Assembly (NCBI GenBank): GCA_902790375.1
Contig: CADARY010000015.1
Span: 1-64,000 of the forward strand
Direction: 5' to 3'
Length of the DNA: 64,000 nucleotides
DNA from: Oscillospiraceae bacterium
GTDB taxonomy: Bacteria; Bacillota; Clostridia; Oscillospirales; Oscillospiraceae
Positions 1-8,174 of this stretch are shown here, one piece after another. Numbering within the stretch: the stretch's first letter is position 1; each line of letters starts with the position of its first letter. Below the pieces are notes generated by a model, which was not told the DNA's origin, did not search any database, and saw only the letters and a program-made list of their open reading frames with translations. A program made the position numbers and the translations under genes.

Positions 1-71
1 AGACTATGTCTGCTTTCTTGCCATGCCCTTTTTCTTTACGACTTCGGTTTCCTGTCCCGCCGTCTTTCGCT

Positions 72-821
72 TCACTTCGCTGCCTTAATGACATTGATGT
101 GCAGAATGGGCAGCGCCGAAAGAAAGCCCTGCTCCGCCTTGTGGTCGAAGCGCCGCGTCAGCATATCTACCGAGAGACAGAGCTTTTCCACCGCGCTGAT
201 CCGCTGCTCCAGCGTTTCCAGATCGAGAGCGACGACTTCGATCAGGGTGTGCATATAATAGAAATCCTCGCCCTGACGGTTCATGGCATCCTTGAGGTAC
301 AGGCCGGAGGCAATGGCGCTATCCAGTTCCTCAAAGTCCTGGCGGGTGTCTCCGATCTCGCGCATACGGCTGCGGTTCATCATGGTGGTTTTGGAGATTT
401 TGTTGAGGATCTTCTCCCGCGGCTGGCGCTTGACGGTAAAGATGAGGTTCACGCCTTCACCCGCCTCGACCAGCGGGGCCAGCCAGCAGGCGCCCACTGT
501 GGTGGAATACCCATAGCCCGTGACATAGAGATAGGCATGAAAAATGCCGTCCACTACGATGTAGTCACGGCCTCGTGTGTCCGCCGACGTGGGGGACAGG
601 ATATCTAAAATAGTGGTGGCGCCGATCTCCAGCTCCGCAAGGTCAGCTTTTTCCTCGCCGAAGATCAGACGCTTTAGAAAGGGCTGACGCCTGGGCTTCG
701 GCTCCTTCTTCTTCGGAGGCTCCCGCACCTTCTGTTTCTTCGGCGCAGGTTTCTTTGCTGTGCCGCCGGATTCATGTTTGCCTAGGGTTTTGCTTTTTCT
801 CAATTCATCCCTCCTGTTCAT
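72..821 (-). pseudogene. VirB4-like conjugation protein, N-terminal piece without ATPase domain
   Basis: This 249-residue product has a Lys/Pro-rich N-terminus (about residues 1-48) followed by the N-terminal domain typical of VirB4/TraE-like proteins of Clostridia conjugative elements. Intact VirB4 proteins continue for several hundred residues into a motor domain with Walker A and B motifs. Here the frame stops right after the SALPILHIN segment, which in relatives, as I recall them, leads into the ATPase domain. No Walker motif is present. The start overlaps the stop of the preceding TraC-like gene (ATGA), the usual translational coupling. I infer a remnant truncated by deletion or frame break, so the element probably cannot transfer itself. 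The missing part could lie just left of the window, but the stop codon at 72-74 is inside it. Confidence 0.6.
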
Positions 822-1492
822 TCAAAAATGCCGTGGATGGTGGTGATCATGTCGAACACCCCTTCGGGCAGGCGGATGCGCGGACTGGTTTTCTTATTGA
901 TGATCTCATAGAGCAGCGTCAGGATAAAGTTGTCTATGTAGCGCGGCTCCAGGACCTCCAGCTCGCAGGCGGCGAGATAACTCCGTGCGGTATTCGCTTC
1001 CTCGTTCAGCCGCTCGACGATGCTTTTGACCGTGTTCTGTCTCGCTTTCATCCGCGCCTCATACTGGAACACCAGATAAAAGCGGTGACAGATCGCCTCG
1101 CTTGCAATGCCGAGGCCGATCTCCTGAATATTATCCTCGATCATGTCCCGGCAGTACTCGTTTTCCTCCTGCTCTTCAAAGCCGCGCATCTGCTCCACAT
1201 AGTCTGCGGTATCCGCTTTCATGGTGCGCACCTCAATTTCGAGGTCGTCTGGCGCGATCTTCAGGTAGGCTGCGTAGGCCGCGATGATGTTTTGCCGGTC
1301 ATTGGGAGATTTCAGATAGATATTGACCGGCAGCACCTCCACGATCTTAATAAAGCGATTGTCCCGTGTGACGACCACGCCGTTGATTACGTTCTTGATG
1401 GGCAGCCATGCCTGACTGCTCCCAGCAAATTGCCGTCCACCGGTATTCCCGCCTTTCACCGTGCCGCCGAAGACCGCTTCTTTTATGCTCAT
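818..1492 (-). CDS. TraC-like conjugal transfer protein
   Basis: A 224-residue protein lying between PrgI and VirB4, the position of TraC-like proteins in Clostridia ICEs. I chose the ATG at 1492 because it overlaps the PrgI stop (ATGA) and follows a GGGGAGGTGA ribosome site; the open frame upstream would add about 19 residues inside prgI. The sequence is soluble and charged, with no membrane segment and no nucleotide-binding motif. It contains the pattern of an N-terminal VirB4/TraC accessory domain (WLPIKNVINGVVVTRDNRF near the start). It probably works at the cytoplasmic face of the type IV secretion channel. Family assignment rests on context and remembered similarity. Confidence 0.6.
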   Translation of the reverse strand: MSIKEAVFGGTVKGGNTGGRQFAGSSQAWLPIKNVINGVVVTRDNRFIKIVEVLPVNIYLKSPNDRQNIIAAYAAYLKIAPDDLEIEVRTMKADTADYVEQMRGFEEQEENEYCRDMIEDNIQEIGLGIASEAICHRFYLVFQYEARMKARQNTVKSIVERLNEEANTARSYLAACELEVLEPRYIDNFILTLLYEIINKKTSPRIRLPEGVFDMITTIHGIFE

Positions 1493-1797
1493 TTGCGTTT
1501 CACCTCCCCACGGTAACAGATTCTCCGCCGCGCTCTCCGCCAGTGCCACCAGCAGCCGATCCAGCGGGTCAGGCTGTCGCCGTCGATGCCGATCAGCGCA
1601 AAGCCGCCGATGGGAACAGCGACCGAAAGGGCGATGACCAGCTTCACCGAGAGCTCAAAAGGCAGAAACTTAAAGCACAGCAGCAAAAGCGGCAGCGTGA
1701 GTATAAGGGCCTCGATGAAATTGCGGATCTCAAAAAGGCCGAAGACGCGCCCCGCGTCTGTAAAATTATTGGGTATGTAGTAGGTTTCCTCATTCAT
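1489..1797 (-). CDS. PrgI family conjugation membrane protein
   Basis: A 102-residue protein starting at MNEETYYIPN with two close hydrophobic segments (about residues 22-62), the size and shape of PrgI-family proteins of Gram-positive type IV secretion systems (VirB3-like role). It precedes the TraC-like and VirB4 genes as in other elements. The start at 1797 overlaps the end of the small helix-turn-helix gene by 8 bases, and the stop overlaps the next start (ATGA). It likely sits in the inner face of the mating channel and docks VirB4. Confidence 0.72.
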   Translation of the reverse strand: MNEETYYIPNNFTDAGRVFGLFEIRNFIEALILTLPLLLLCFKFLPFELSVKLVIALSVAVPIGGFALIGIDGDSLTRWIGCWWHWRRARRRICYRGEVKRK

Positions 1798-2050
1798 GCT
1801 CGTTTTCCTCCATGTGTTCAAGCAGGCAGCCGTCGTGGGTCTTGCAGTAGAACCGCAGCCGGAATATCTCGCGTATTCGCTGGTCAATCAGGCGGAGCAT
1901 AGCTTTGCGCAGCTTCGTTTCGTGTTCTGGTGTTGCCGGGATGTCCAGAAGCTCCATGCGGCTGATGTGCTGTTGAGACATACCAAGGTATTGACCCATC
2001 TCCTGTGCGCTGATTCCGCAGTGCATACGGATATACTGGAGCCTCGTCAT
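1790..2050 (-). CDS. Small XRE-type helix-turn-helix protein
   Basis: An 86-residue protein with an N-terminal helix-turn-helix of the Cro/CI (XRE) type: ISAQEMGQYLGMSQQHISRME at about residues 13-33 fits the two-helix pattern. The C-terminal half is charged. It is squeezed between the P60-type hydrolase gene and prgI with ATGA-type overlaps on both sides, so it is co-expressed with the transfer genes and may control them. Targets are unknown. Confidence 0.6.
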   Translation of the reverse strand: MTRLQYIRMHCGISAQEMGQYLGMSQQHISRMELLDIPATPEHETKLRKAMLRLIDQRIREIFRLRFYCKTHDGCLLEHMEENEHE

Positions 2051-3183
2051 TGGTCATAGCTGATGAAAGGGATCTTGCACCAGCCCTCCCAGCCGCGGCC
2101 TGTGAGCTCTGTACGGACAACGCCGTACATGGTGCCCATGGCTTCGATCACATAACCGCCGCCGATATACACGCCGATGTGCCCGCTTTTCCAAACAGCC
2201 AGACCTTCAATCTCCGGTATGGTGTCGATGGAACCGCTCTCGGAGGCGGCATAGAACATCTGATCCGCACCGAGGTCGGACATGCCGTTTGAGGCATAGT
2301 CCATCATTCCGGTGTCCGGGTTATACCAGCCGTAGGCTTTGATGAGACCCACGCAGTCCACCGTGCGGCGGCCCAGCCAGTTTTCGCGGATAAAGCCCTC
2401 AAAGTTGCCGACGCCCTCCGGATACTGTTCTATCTTATAATAGAGAAGGGAACTCGTAAGGACATTCCCGAAGGTTCCCCACACATAGCCCCAGTTGTTT
2501 TCCCATGCCTGGGTGGCAAATACCGCGAGATCATGGTTATTCTTATAGTAGGGGTTTATGAAGCGGGAATTGTCGATCTCGTTCTGGTAGCTGCCGCCAT
2601 GGTCGATGGGGCCGCCGTAGGCTGTGGAGGCATCGCCGCTGTAACTGATGGCCATGGGCTTGTAGTATGACCCGTATTTGTGAAGCGCGTCGCTTTTCTC
2701 AAGGATGTCGTGCAGGGCCTTCGCCCATTCCCGCGCTTCCTCGTCAAAGCCAAGCTCCTCCATAGTCGCTTCGGGATCAAACTTCTCAAAGCTGATCTCC
2801 AGCGTGATCTCCGCTTCTCCGAAGATACCGAGACGATAGCGTTTTTCAAGACTGGAATAGCTGAGGTTCCAGATGCTCTCGACGGTCATGGTGTTCAGAT
2901 CCTGTTCAAAGGCCACCGAGTTGATGGCGATCATCCAGATCAAGTCCGCCTCGCCGAAAGAGCTGTGGACCACAACATGGTTGATCTTCTGACCGGCGTT
3001 TTCGTATTCATTGACGATGCCGGTCACGACCGCGTCCAACTGTGTGTTCTCAAAGGTTTTGAGGCTGATATACGCGCCGCCGACGGCCATGGCCTTACGT
3101 GTCATATCCATAACCTCGGCGGTCTCGGAGCTGTCAAAGCCGAAGAACATGTTGGGCATACCGGTGAAGACCAGCATGGGCAT
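2047..3183 (-). CDS. CD1108-like mobile-element protein with NlpC/P60 hydrolase domain
   Basis: A 378-residue open frame from the first ATG. The C-terminal part (about 270-378) has the NlpC/P60 layout: Cys in DCVGLIKAYGW, His in KSGHIGVYIGG and a following acidic residue in YVIEAMG. Such conjugation-associated peptidoglycan hydrolases open the cell wall for the mating channel. In frame, the coding pattern continues upstream of the ATG to about 3346 with a helical segment and a membrane helix (KLVAGLLIAVVLMPML), as expected for CD1108-family proteins, but this extension has no ATG, GTG or TTG start. Either a rare start such as CTG near 3343 is used or the 5' end has been damaged. The stop overlaps the next gene start (ATGA). 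Confidence 0.65.
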   Translation of the reverse strand: MPMLVFTGMPNMFFGFDSSETAEVMDMTRKAMAVGGAYISLKTFENTQLDAVVTGIVNEYENAGQKINHVVVHSSFGEADLIWMIAINSVAFEQDLNTMTVESIWNLSYSSLEKRYRLGIFGEAEITLEISFEKFDPEATMEELGFDEEAREWAKALHDILEKSDALHKYGSYYKPMAISYSGDASTAYGGPIDHGGSYQNEIDNSRFINPYYKNNHDLAVFATQAWENNWGYVWGTFGNVLTSSLLYYKIEQYPEGVGNFEGFIRENWLGRRTVDCVGLIKAYGWYNPDTGMMDYASNGMSDLGADQMFYAASESGSIDTIPEIEGLAVWKSGHIGVYIGGGYVIEAMGTMYGVVRTELTGRGWEGWCKIPFISYDQ

Positions 3184-3349
3184 CAGAACGACGGCGATCA
3201 GGAGGCCGGCGACGAGCTTGATAAGAAACGGCGCGGCTTCCTCCAGTGCGGCGATGGCCGCGCCTTCGGCTCCGCCGAGAGACGCGGCTTTTGCGATTCG
3301 GTGAAGGGCTCTCGCTTTTCGCGCGGCGTCCGCAGCATCTTGCAGCTTG

Positions 3350-4747
3350 TTATTCCTCTGCTCGTCCGTCGTCTCCGCCTCCCTTCAGGTCACGGATGTC
3401 CTCCGGTGTAAGTTCTACCATACCGATACCTTCATCCCGGCTGCTTGCCCGTGCGGGCTTGTTTTCCTGTTTGTCCGGCGAGATTGCTGTCGGTGGGGCG
3501 ATTCCTGCGGTGCCGTGGTGCAAAGTGGGATTCTGCTGTCGCGGCGGACGGTCTTTCTGCTGTGCCGTGAAGGACTGCACCGGTCTATTAAGATCTGCCA
3601 TGCTCGGCGGGGAAATGTCTATGCCGCGCCGTGCCGGGCTTGCTGCCTTGGGTGATGCTGCCTGAGTTGACGATGGGGCATTCCTGCCCTGCCGTGCTTC
3701 GGGTCGTGCGCTTGCCCTCGGTTCTGTGCTGCTCCCGGAGGATTGAGCGCGAATCGTGGGTGACTGTCCTGTCATGCGCGTATTGTCGGGGCTCTGCTGC
3801 GTGGGATTTTGCATGACAGCGTTCACAGAACTGCTGACGCGTACTGCGCCGACGGCGACGTTATTCTGCTCGGAGCTCTGCACTGTTCCTGCCGTGCCGT
3901 GCTCAACGCGATTCAAGGGACGGACATTGCCTGCCTCACGTTGGGTGAAGCGCGGCCCGTTGCCGACTGCCGACCGGTTTCCTGCTGGTGCCGTGCCGGG
4001 ACTGCGCTGCTGGTTTGCGGCGCTGCCGCTTTGATCGACATGACCGGCATTCTGAACGACGCGCTCTCCGGACGCGGCGGGCATTCCTGCCGTGCCGTGC
4101 TTAGCTTCGCTGCCATTGGTCGGATTCGTTCCCTGCGTTCCCGGAGGATTCGTCTGCACTGTCGGGCGGGTATGGCCCGGTGCCCTGCGTGTCCCCAGAG
4201 ATACGGATGTCCTGCGGGTATCATAGGCATTGCTGCCGCCGCTGTTTCCTGAGACATACTCGTTCACGCTGGATTGCTGCGCGCCGAACTGTGTGTTCTG
4301 GCTCTGCTGCGCCGTGGTATTCTGATTGCTATTTACATTCACGCTGCCCATGCTCCTGCTTCCGGCACCGTCAGATTTTGGTGGGGTCGGTCCGTTGGGC
4401 GTAATATGCGGCCCGCTGGCAGGCGTGTTCGGATTCCTGCGGCTGTTCTGCGTGCTGCCGCGTCCCGCGCTGTGCAGGATACTCCCCGCGATGGAGCGCA
4501 TCACCATATATGAGAGCGCACCGGGGAATCTGCCCAGGGAGTCGCCGGTCATGGCCGGGTTCAGCCCGATCCGCGCAACGATAGCGTCGGCTTTCTTCGC
4601 TACTTTCACCACCGTCAGCACCAGCACCATCCAGGGCAGCACGTCCACACCGCTGGGGTAAAACGAGAGTACCGACAAAAGCATTTTGACGAACATCACG
4701 TTCAGGATCGTGAGCAAACACATGGAGCCATACATCCGACACCCCAC
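3350..4747 (-). CDS. VirB6/TrbL-like conjugation protein, C-terminal part with long low-complexity tail
   Basis: The open frame begins at a GTG. Its first 90 residues continue a polytopic VirB6/TrbL-like protein: GCRMYGSMCLLTILNVMF, then a second hydrophobic stretch (VLPWMVLVLTVVKVAKK). After about residue 95 it becomes a Gln/Ser/Asn/Pro/Gly-rich tail of some 370 residues, with the pentapeptide HGTAG three times. The N-terminal membrane half is in another frame (see 4371-5189), so this is the downstream part of a split gene. It could still be translated by reinitiation, but without its N-terminal helices a working channel component is doubtful. Confidence 0.5.
   Translation of the reverse strand: MGCRMYGSMCLLTILNVMFVKMLLSVLSFYPSGVDVLPWMVLVLTVVKVAKKADAIVARIGLNPAMTGDSLGRFPGALSYMVMRSIAGSILHSAGRGSTQNSRRNPNTPASGPHITPNGPTPPKSDGAGSRSMGSVNVNSNQNTTAQQSQNTQFGAQQSSVNEYVSGNSGGSNAYDTRRTSVSLGTRRAPGHTRPTVQTNPPGTQGTNPTNGSEAKHGTAGMPAASGERVVQNAGHVDQSGSAANQQRSPGTAPAGNRSAVGNGPRFTQREAGNVRPLNRVEHGTAGTVQSSEQNNVAVGAVRVSSSVNAVMQNPTQQSPDNTRMTGQSPTIRAQSSGSSTEPRASARPEARQGRNAPSSTQAASPKAASPARRGIDISPPSMADLNRPVQSFTAQQKDRPPRQQNPTLHHGTAGIAPPTAISPDKQENKPARASSRDEGIGMVELTPEDIRDLKGGGDDGRAEE
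3501..4102. repeat. Interspersed GC-rich repeat inside the VirB6 tail
   Basis: A short GC-rich unit whose plus-strand core reads TTCCTGCCGTGCCGTG recurs at 3886-3901 and 4084-4099, with degenerate copies at about 3681-3698 and 3501-3516. On the coding strand three of them encode HGTAG. Between the copies the coding sequence is unrelated low-complexity tail, so the repeats are dispersed rather than tandem. They may reflect slippage or gene conversion in a disordered region. Confidence 0.6.
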
Positions 4748-5189
4748 AGATCACGACCAGCAGCCAGGAGGCGCTGAGTCCCGCGAAGCTCGCCTTGTCC
4801 GCAAATTTGATGTCCACCGCGTCTGGGACCTCCAGCATATTGATGACTGTGGAGGTCATATTGAGCGCAATGTTACAGATCTGCGGACTTGCGACCAGCA
4901 GGAAAGAAAAGACGAAGGTCCTGCCGAAAAGCAGCTTGGGGTCTTCCGCCTCGAAGCCGAGGCCGGTCATCATGCTGCGCACCGCCTGAAACACCAGATT
5001 TCCGATAAGCAGCGCCCAGCCCAGCGCCAGCATGGTCTGCATGACGGGCTGGATGACCGGCATCCGCTCCTTCAGATATGCAAAATCCATGCTCATGACG
5101 TTCAAAAGCATGGACGAAAAGTATTCCCAGCACTCCAGGATCAGGCCGTAGGTCCATTCGATGAAGCCCTGAAAGATAAGCTCAAGCAA
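4371..5189 (-). pseudogene. VirB6/TrbL-like conjugation protein, N-terminal part (frame broken)
   Basis: Starting at MLELIFQGFIEW, the first 150 residues (about 5189-4740) show the N-terminal half of a VirB6/TrbL-like channel protein with several membrane helices (for example ALGWALLIGNLVFQAV, FVFSFLLVASPQICNIAL, ASWLLVVICG). Near 4740 membrane character stops and the frame runs on through Arg-rich nonsense, while the continuation of the family appears in another frame from 4747 (GCRMYGSM). From memory, intact homologues have about 45 more residues between these two segments, so I infer a small deletion with frameshift. Only about 4740-5189 is genuine coding sequence. Confidence 0.55.
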
Positions 5190-5229
5190 ACTGCGGCCCT
5201 CCTCTCTGCCTGGGCTGTGGATTTATCTG

Positions 5230-5577
5230 TCAAGGGTTGATGGTTGCAAGCCCGCTGAACAGAGGCGCAATGTAGGCGATGAAAGCGCCGATGCCATTGA
5301 TGACCGCCCACGCGATCCAGATACGCTTGAGCCAGTCCCAAGCCTGATCGACCTTGTGCTGGTTATTGGAGAGCTTGGCCCCGATCACGGCGACGGCAGA
5401 CATCAGTCCGGCAAGCACCGTGCTGATTCCTGCGATATGGGTGTAGACGTCCACAATGATCCTGTTGGCCGCCGTCCACATATCTTCCGTGGCGTAGGCG
5501 GGTACGGTAAAGAGCTCCGTCAGGAGAAGCGCGGTCAGGGAAAAGAGATACAGCTTAAAAAGTTTCTTCGTAGGCAT
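5230..5577 (-). CDS. Pilin-like conjugation membrane protein (VirB2/TrbC-like role)
   Basis: A 115-residue protein with an N-terminal hydrophobic signal-like segment (LFSLTALLLTELFTVPAYA) and two further membrane segments (about residues 38-62 and 85-110). A small signal-bearing protein with two helices directly upstream of the VirB6-like gene fits the VirB2/TrbC pilin-like subunit of Gram-positive conjugation systems. The ATG follows an AGGAGG site. Sequence alone does not distinguish it from other small ICE membrane proteins. Confidence 0.55.
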   Translation of the reverse strand: MPTKKLFKLYLFSLTALLLTELFTVPAYATEDMWTAANRIIVDVYTHIAGISTVLAGLMSAVAVIGAKLSNNQHKVDQAWDWLKRIWIAWAVINGIGAFIAYIAPLFSGLATINP

Positions 5578-5774
5578 TCCTCCTCAGTTTTGATAGTGGT
5601 TTTGTACTGACGAAGGGGCATGATCGCCCCTCCGTCCACAGCAGCGCAAGGCAAGAAAGGTCATTCGCCTTTTGCGGCGGATTGACTGCTTGTCTTGCTC
5701 TGCTTTCCCCAAAGGGGAGCGTGTTCCCGGCCTCCCCTTTGGGATGGATAAACTAACGCATAGGCATTCCTCCT
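5573..5774. repeat. Duplicated ribosome-site/start-codon segment
   Basis: The plus-strand string TAGGCATTCCTCCTC occurs at 5572-5586, where it is the ribosome site and start of the pilin-like gene, and again at 5761-5775. At the second place the minus strand reads an AGGAGG site followed by ATG CCT ATG CGT TAG, a four-codon frame. This looks like a duplicated or truncated 5' end left by rearrangement. Confidence 0.5.
5708..5743. repeat. Perfect 12-bp inverted repeat (hairpin)
   Basis: CCCAAAGGGGAG at 5708-5719 and CTCCCCTTTGGG at 5732-5743 form a perfect 12-bp stem with a 12-base loop. Neither strand has a T-run after the stem, so it is not a standard intrinsic terminator. It lies between the hypothetical gene and the pilin-like gene of the element, where it could block readthrough, stabilise mRNA or be a structured DNA site. 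Confidence 0.6.
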
Positions 5775-5802
5775 CTTGCTGAGCAGTCTCTATATTTGTT
5801 CC

Positions 5803-6207
5803 TTACATAACATCACCTCCCTCACGAGAGTTTTCCTCCGCACACAGCTCGTTCAGATGATGAACAAAACCGCGAACAAAGGGCGCAAGCAAAGCGTCGC
5901 TGCCTGAGATCCACCAGATGACCTCCGGCAATGGCTTTGCAATCGCGTCATATTGAATGGAGATAAGCAGCAGGATCTGTCGATCCTTGATCTGAGCTGC
6001 CTGCGCCGTGATCCTGCGGCAGACACTGAGTGTCCCCTCCCAATCGCCGCAGGAGTCAAGAATCTGTGAAAAGAGCAGACCAGCCTGCAGAGTGCTAATT
6101 GTCTCTATTGCGTTCGTGTTGACCTGGTCTTCCACTGTAAGTAGTCCCATGCGCCGGAGCCGCGCCCGGGCAGTAGGGTCAAAGGGACTTACGATTTGTG
6201 GCGCCAT
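5803..6207 (-). CDS. Hypothetical protein at the ICE edge
   Basis: A 134-residue protein that I do not recognise. The ATG at 6207 (MAPQIVSPFD) is preceded by a good AGGAGG site 6 bases upstream; the longer open frame to 6246 lacks one. It is mixed helical and soluble, with a Trp-rich stretch near residues 100-105 and no clear motif. It is the outermost gene of the ICE remnant, transcribed toward the transfer genes. Confidence 0.55.
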   Translation of the reverse strand: MAPQIVSPFDPTARARLRRMGLLTVEDQVNTNAIETISTLQAGLLFSQILDSCGDWEGTLSVCRRITAQAAQIKDRQILLLISIQYDAIAKPLPEVIWWISGSDALLAPFVRGFVHHLNELCAEENSREGGDVM

Positions 6208-6486
6208 TTTTGCTCCTCCTTTCAGGCAATAAGAAAGGCCCGGCACTTTCGTGTCGAGCCTAATCGAAGTATAGTCTTTTTATTGACGAGCACCACACCG
6301 GGCAGGTTCCTTCCCATGGTGTAAAAGTGGTGTAAAACCGGGAAAATGAGGGGTTGAAAAAAGCCGCGATAGCTTGATTTTGCTTGCTTTCAGAAGATCC
6401 TAGAGTGCTTTTAGTGCCTTTAAGTACAAATCCGTGACCTCGATATTTTTATAATATAAAACCGATTTATTATATACCAACCATGC
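6208..6486. other. Intergenic junction between ICE remnant and core genes
   Basis: About 280 bases with no gene I can support. They contain a direct repeat of GGTGTAAAA (6318-6339) and an AT-rich patch (about 6444-6477). This should be close to the boundary of the integrated element, but I cannot identify an attachment site without the other end. Confidence 0.4.
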
Positions 6487-7503
6487 TCACATTTCAATGG
6501 AAAGAGACATGTTTTCCCCATCCGCTTCGCTTTTCTCACGGATCTTTATTTCCGCAAGCCCGAATTCCTCCCTGAGTCTGCGGAGGTTTTCCCGGTGCTG
6601 GCCTGCCATCTGGGAGGTTCTGCCCCGCCCCACGGTCAGCCGGACGCGGCTGCCCGGCTCGACACCCTCAAGAAGCTCCCGCGCCTTTTCCAGCAGGACG
6701 CGGCTCTTGACCAGCTCTCCCAGGGCCGGGTGATACGCGCCGCCCGCCGCCGCGCCGCCGGAGAGCTCCTCCGTCGGGTTGAGGCCGAGACGGATCACCG
6801 GGATGCCCGCCGCCTCAAACAGCGGCACGATCTTCGCGCAGACCCGCACTGCGTCCTCCACCGTATGCTCCCTGTAAGTCCCGGCTCGAAAGCTCTCATA
6901 GAGGGCCGTGTCCTTCACAATGACGGTGGGATAGATGCGCACCCCGTCAGGCCCCAGGGCGATGAGGCGCCGGGCCGTCTCCACATCCGTCTCATCCGTC
7001 GCGCCGGGCAGACCGGTCATCATCTGCAGGATGAGCTGAAAACCCGCCGCCTTAATCTGCCGGGACGCCCGCTCCACCGCCGCCGCCGTGTGCCCGCGCC
7101 CCGAGAGGCGCAGCACCGTGTCGTCCATGGACTGAGCGCCGAGCTCCACGGTCTCCACGCCGTAGAAGCGCAGGCGTCTGAGCACCGTGTCGTCAATGGC
7201 ATCGGGCCGGGTGGAGAGGCGGATCGCGTCGATCTCGCCCCGGTCCAGAGCCTGCTTTGCCGCAGCGAGCAGCGCCTCCTGCTCCCGGGCGGGGATGGCC
7301 GTGAAGCTGCCCCCATAAAACGCCAGTTGCCGCTTTTCTCCCTCGGGGAGAAAGGCGGCTGCTTGCGCTATGCTGTTTTTCACGTCCTCCGCTGTCGCGA
7401 GCCGCTGTGTGCCGGAGATGCGGCGCTGGTTGCAGAAGACGCAGGCGTGGGGACAGCCCAGATGGGGCACAAATACCGGCAGGATATGGGCACGGGCGCT
7501 CAT
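6487..7503 (-). CDS. Radical SAM protein, Elp3-like, without acetyltransferase domain
   Basis: A 338-residue radical SAM enzyme with the cluster motif C17-x3-C21-x2-C24 (CPHACVFC) and an Elp3-type N-terminus (ILPVFVPHLGCPH). GGSFTAIP is a typical SAM-binding strand. Elp3 proteins add a C-terminal acetyltransferase domain; here the chain ends first, as in the stand-alone family found next to rnc in many Clostridia. The substrate is not known to me; tRNA-related chemistry is a guess from the Elp3 relation. The start overlaps the rnc stop by ATGA, so the two are translationally coupled. Confidence 0.8.
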   Translation of the reverse strand: MSARAHILPVFVPHLGCPHACVFCNQRRISGTQRLATAEDVKNSIAQAAAFLPEGEKRQLAFYGGSFTAIPAREQEALLAAAKQALDRGEIDAIRLSTRPDAIDDTVLRRLRFYGVETVELGAQSMDDTVLRLSGRGHTAAAVERASRQIKAAGFQLILQMMTGLPGATDETDVETARRLIALGPDGVRIYPTVIVKDTALYESFRAGTYREHTVEDAVRVCAKIVPLFEAAGIPVIRLGLNPTEELSGGAAAGGAYHPALGELVKSRVLLEKARELLEGVEPGSRVRLTVGRGRTSQMAGQHRENLRRLREEFGLAEIKIREKSEADGENMSLSIEM

Positions 7504-8174
7504 TCCCGCACGTTCTCCAGCGCCTTGCAGGCGGCCATCTGCTCGGCCTCCTTCTTGGTTTTGCCCTTGCCCCGGCCGGAGACCGCGCCGTTGATGAGCA
7601 CTTCAAAGGTGAAGGTCTTGTCGTGGTCCGGCCCGCTCTCCTCCACAAGGCGGTAGGTGATAACCTGGTTGCTCCTGCGCTGCACCAGCTCCTGGAGCTG
7701 CGTCTTGTAATCTCCGCCGCGGTGGCTGTCGCCGAACTCCACATCGTTGAGGACATTCGCCATGATGAAGCGCCGCGCCTCGGCCATCCCGGAGTCGAGA
7801 TACAGGGCTGCGATGATAGCCTCCACCATGTCGGCCAGGATCGACGGGCGCTCCCGTCCGCCGGTATGCTCCTCCCCTCGGCCAAGGCGCATATAGCTGC
7901 CGAGGTCCAGGGCAAGAGCAGTTTTATGTAAGCTCGTCTCACACACCAGCTCCGCCCGCAGACGTGTCATGCGCCCCTCGGGCAGGCTGGGCCTGTGCTG
8001 ATACAGAAACTCCGCCGTCACGACCCCGAGGACCGAATCGCCCAGAAACTCCAGGCGCTCATAGCTCCGGGTCTCGCCGTGCTTTTCATTGGCATAGGAG
8101 CTGTGGGTCAGCGCGGTGACGAGCAGGTCCCGGTCATGAAAGTGATATCCGATTTTTTCTTCCAGCTTATCCAT
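7500..8174 (-). CDS. rnc: Ribonuclease III
   Basis: A 224-residue double-strand-specific RNase that processes rRNA precursors and structured mRNAs. The RNase III signature ERLEFLGDS (about residues 39-47) carries catalytic acidic residues, and the second acidic motif DMVEAIIAALYLD follows near 115. The double-stranded RNA-binding domain fills the C-terminus (DYKTQLQELVQ to KKEAEQMAACKALENV). The length is standard. Its start and the plsX stop share one base (TGATG). There is no acpP gene in between, although plsX-acpP-rnc is common in Firmicutes. Confidence 0.95.
   Translation of the reverse strand: MDKLEEKIGYHFHDRDLLVTALTHSSYANEKHGETRSYERLEFLGDSVLGVVTAEFLYQHRPSLPEGRMTRLRAELVCETSLHKTALALDLGSYMRLGRGEEHTGGRERPSILADMVEAIIAALYLDSGMAEARRFIMANVLNDVEFGDSHRGGDYKTQLQELVQRRSNQVITYRLVEESGPDHDKTFTFEVLINGAVSGRGKGKTKKEAEQMAACKALENVRE

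Noticed and set aside
6208-6486. ICE attachment site or tRNA fragment
   Set aside because: No tRNA-like fold and no identifiable core repeat with the other end out of view.
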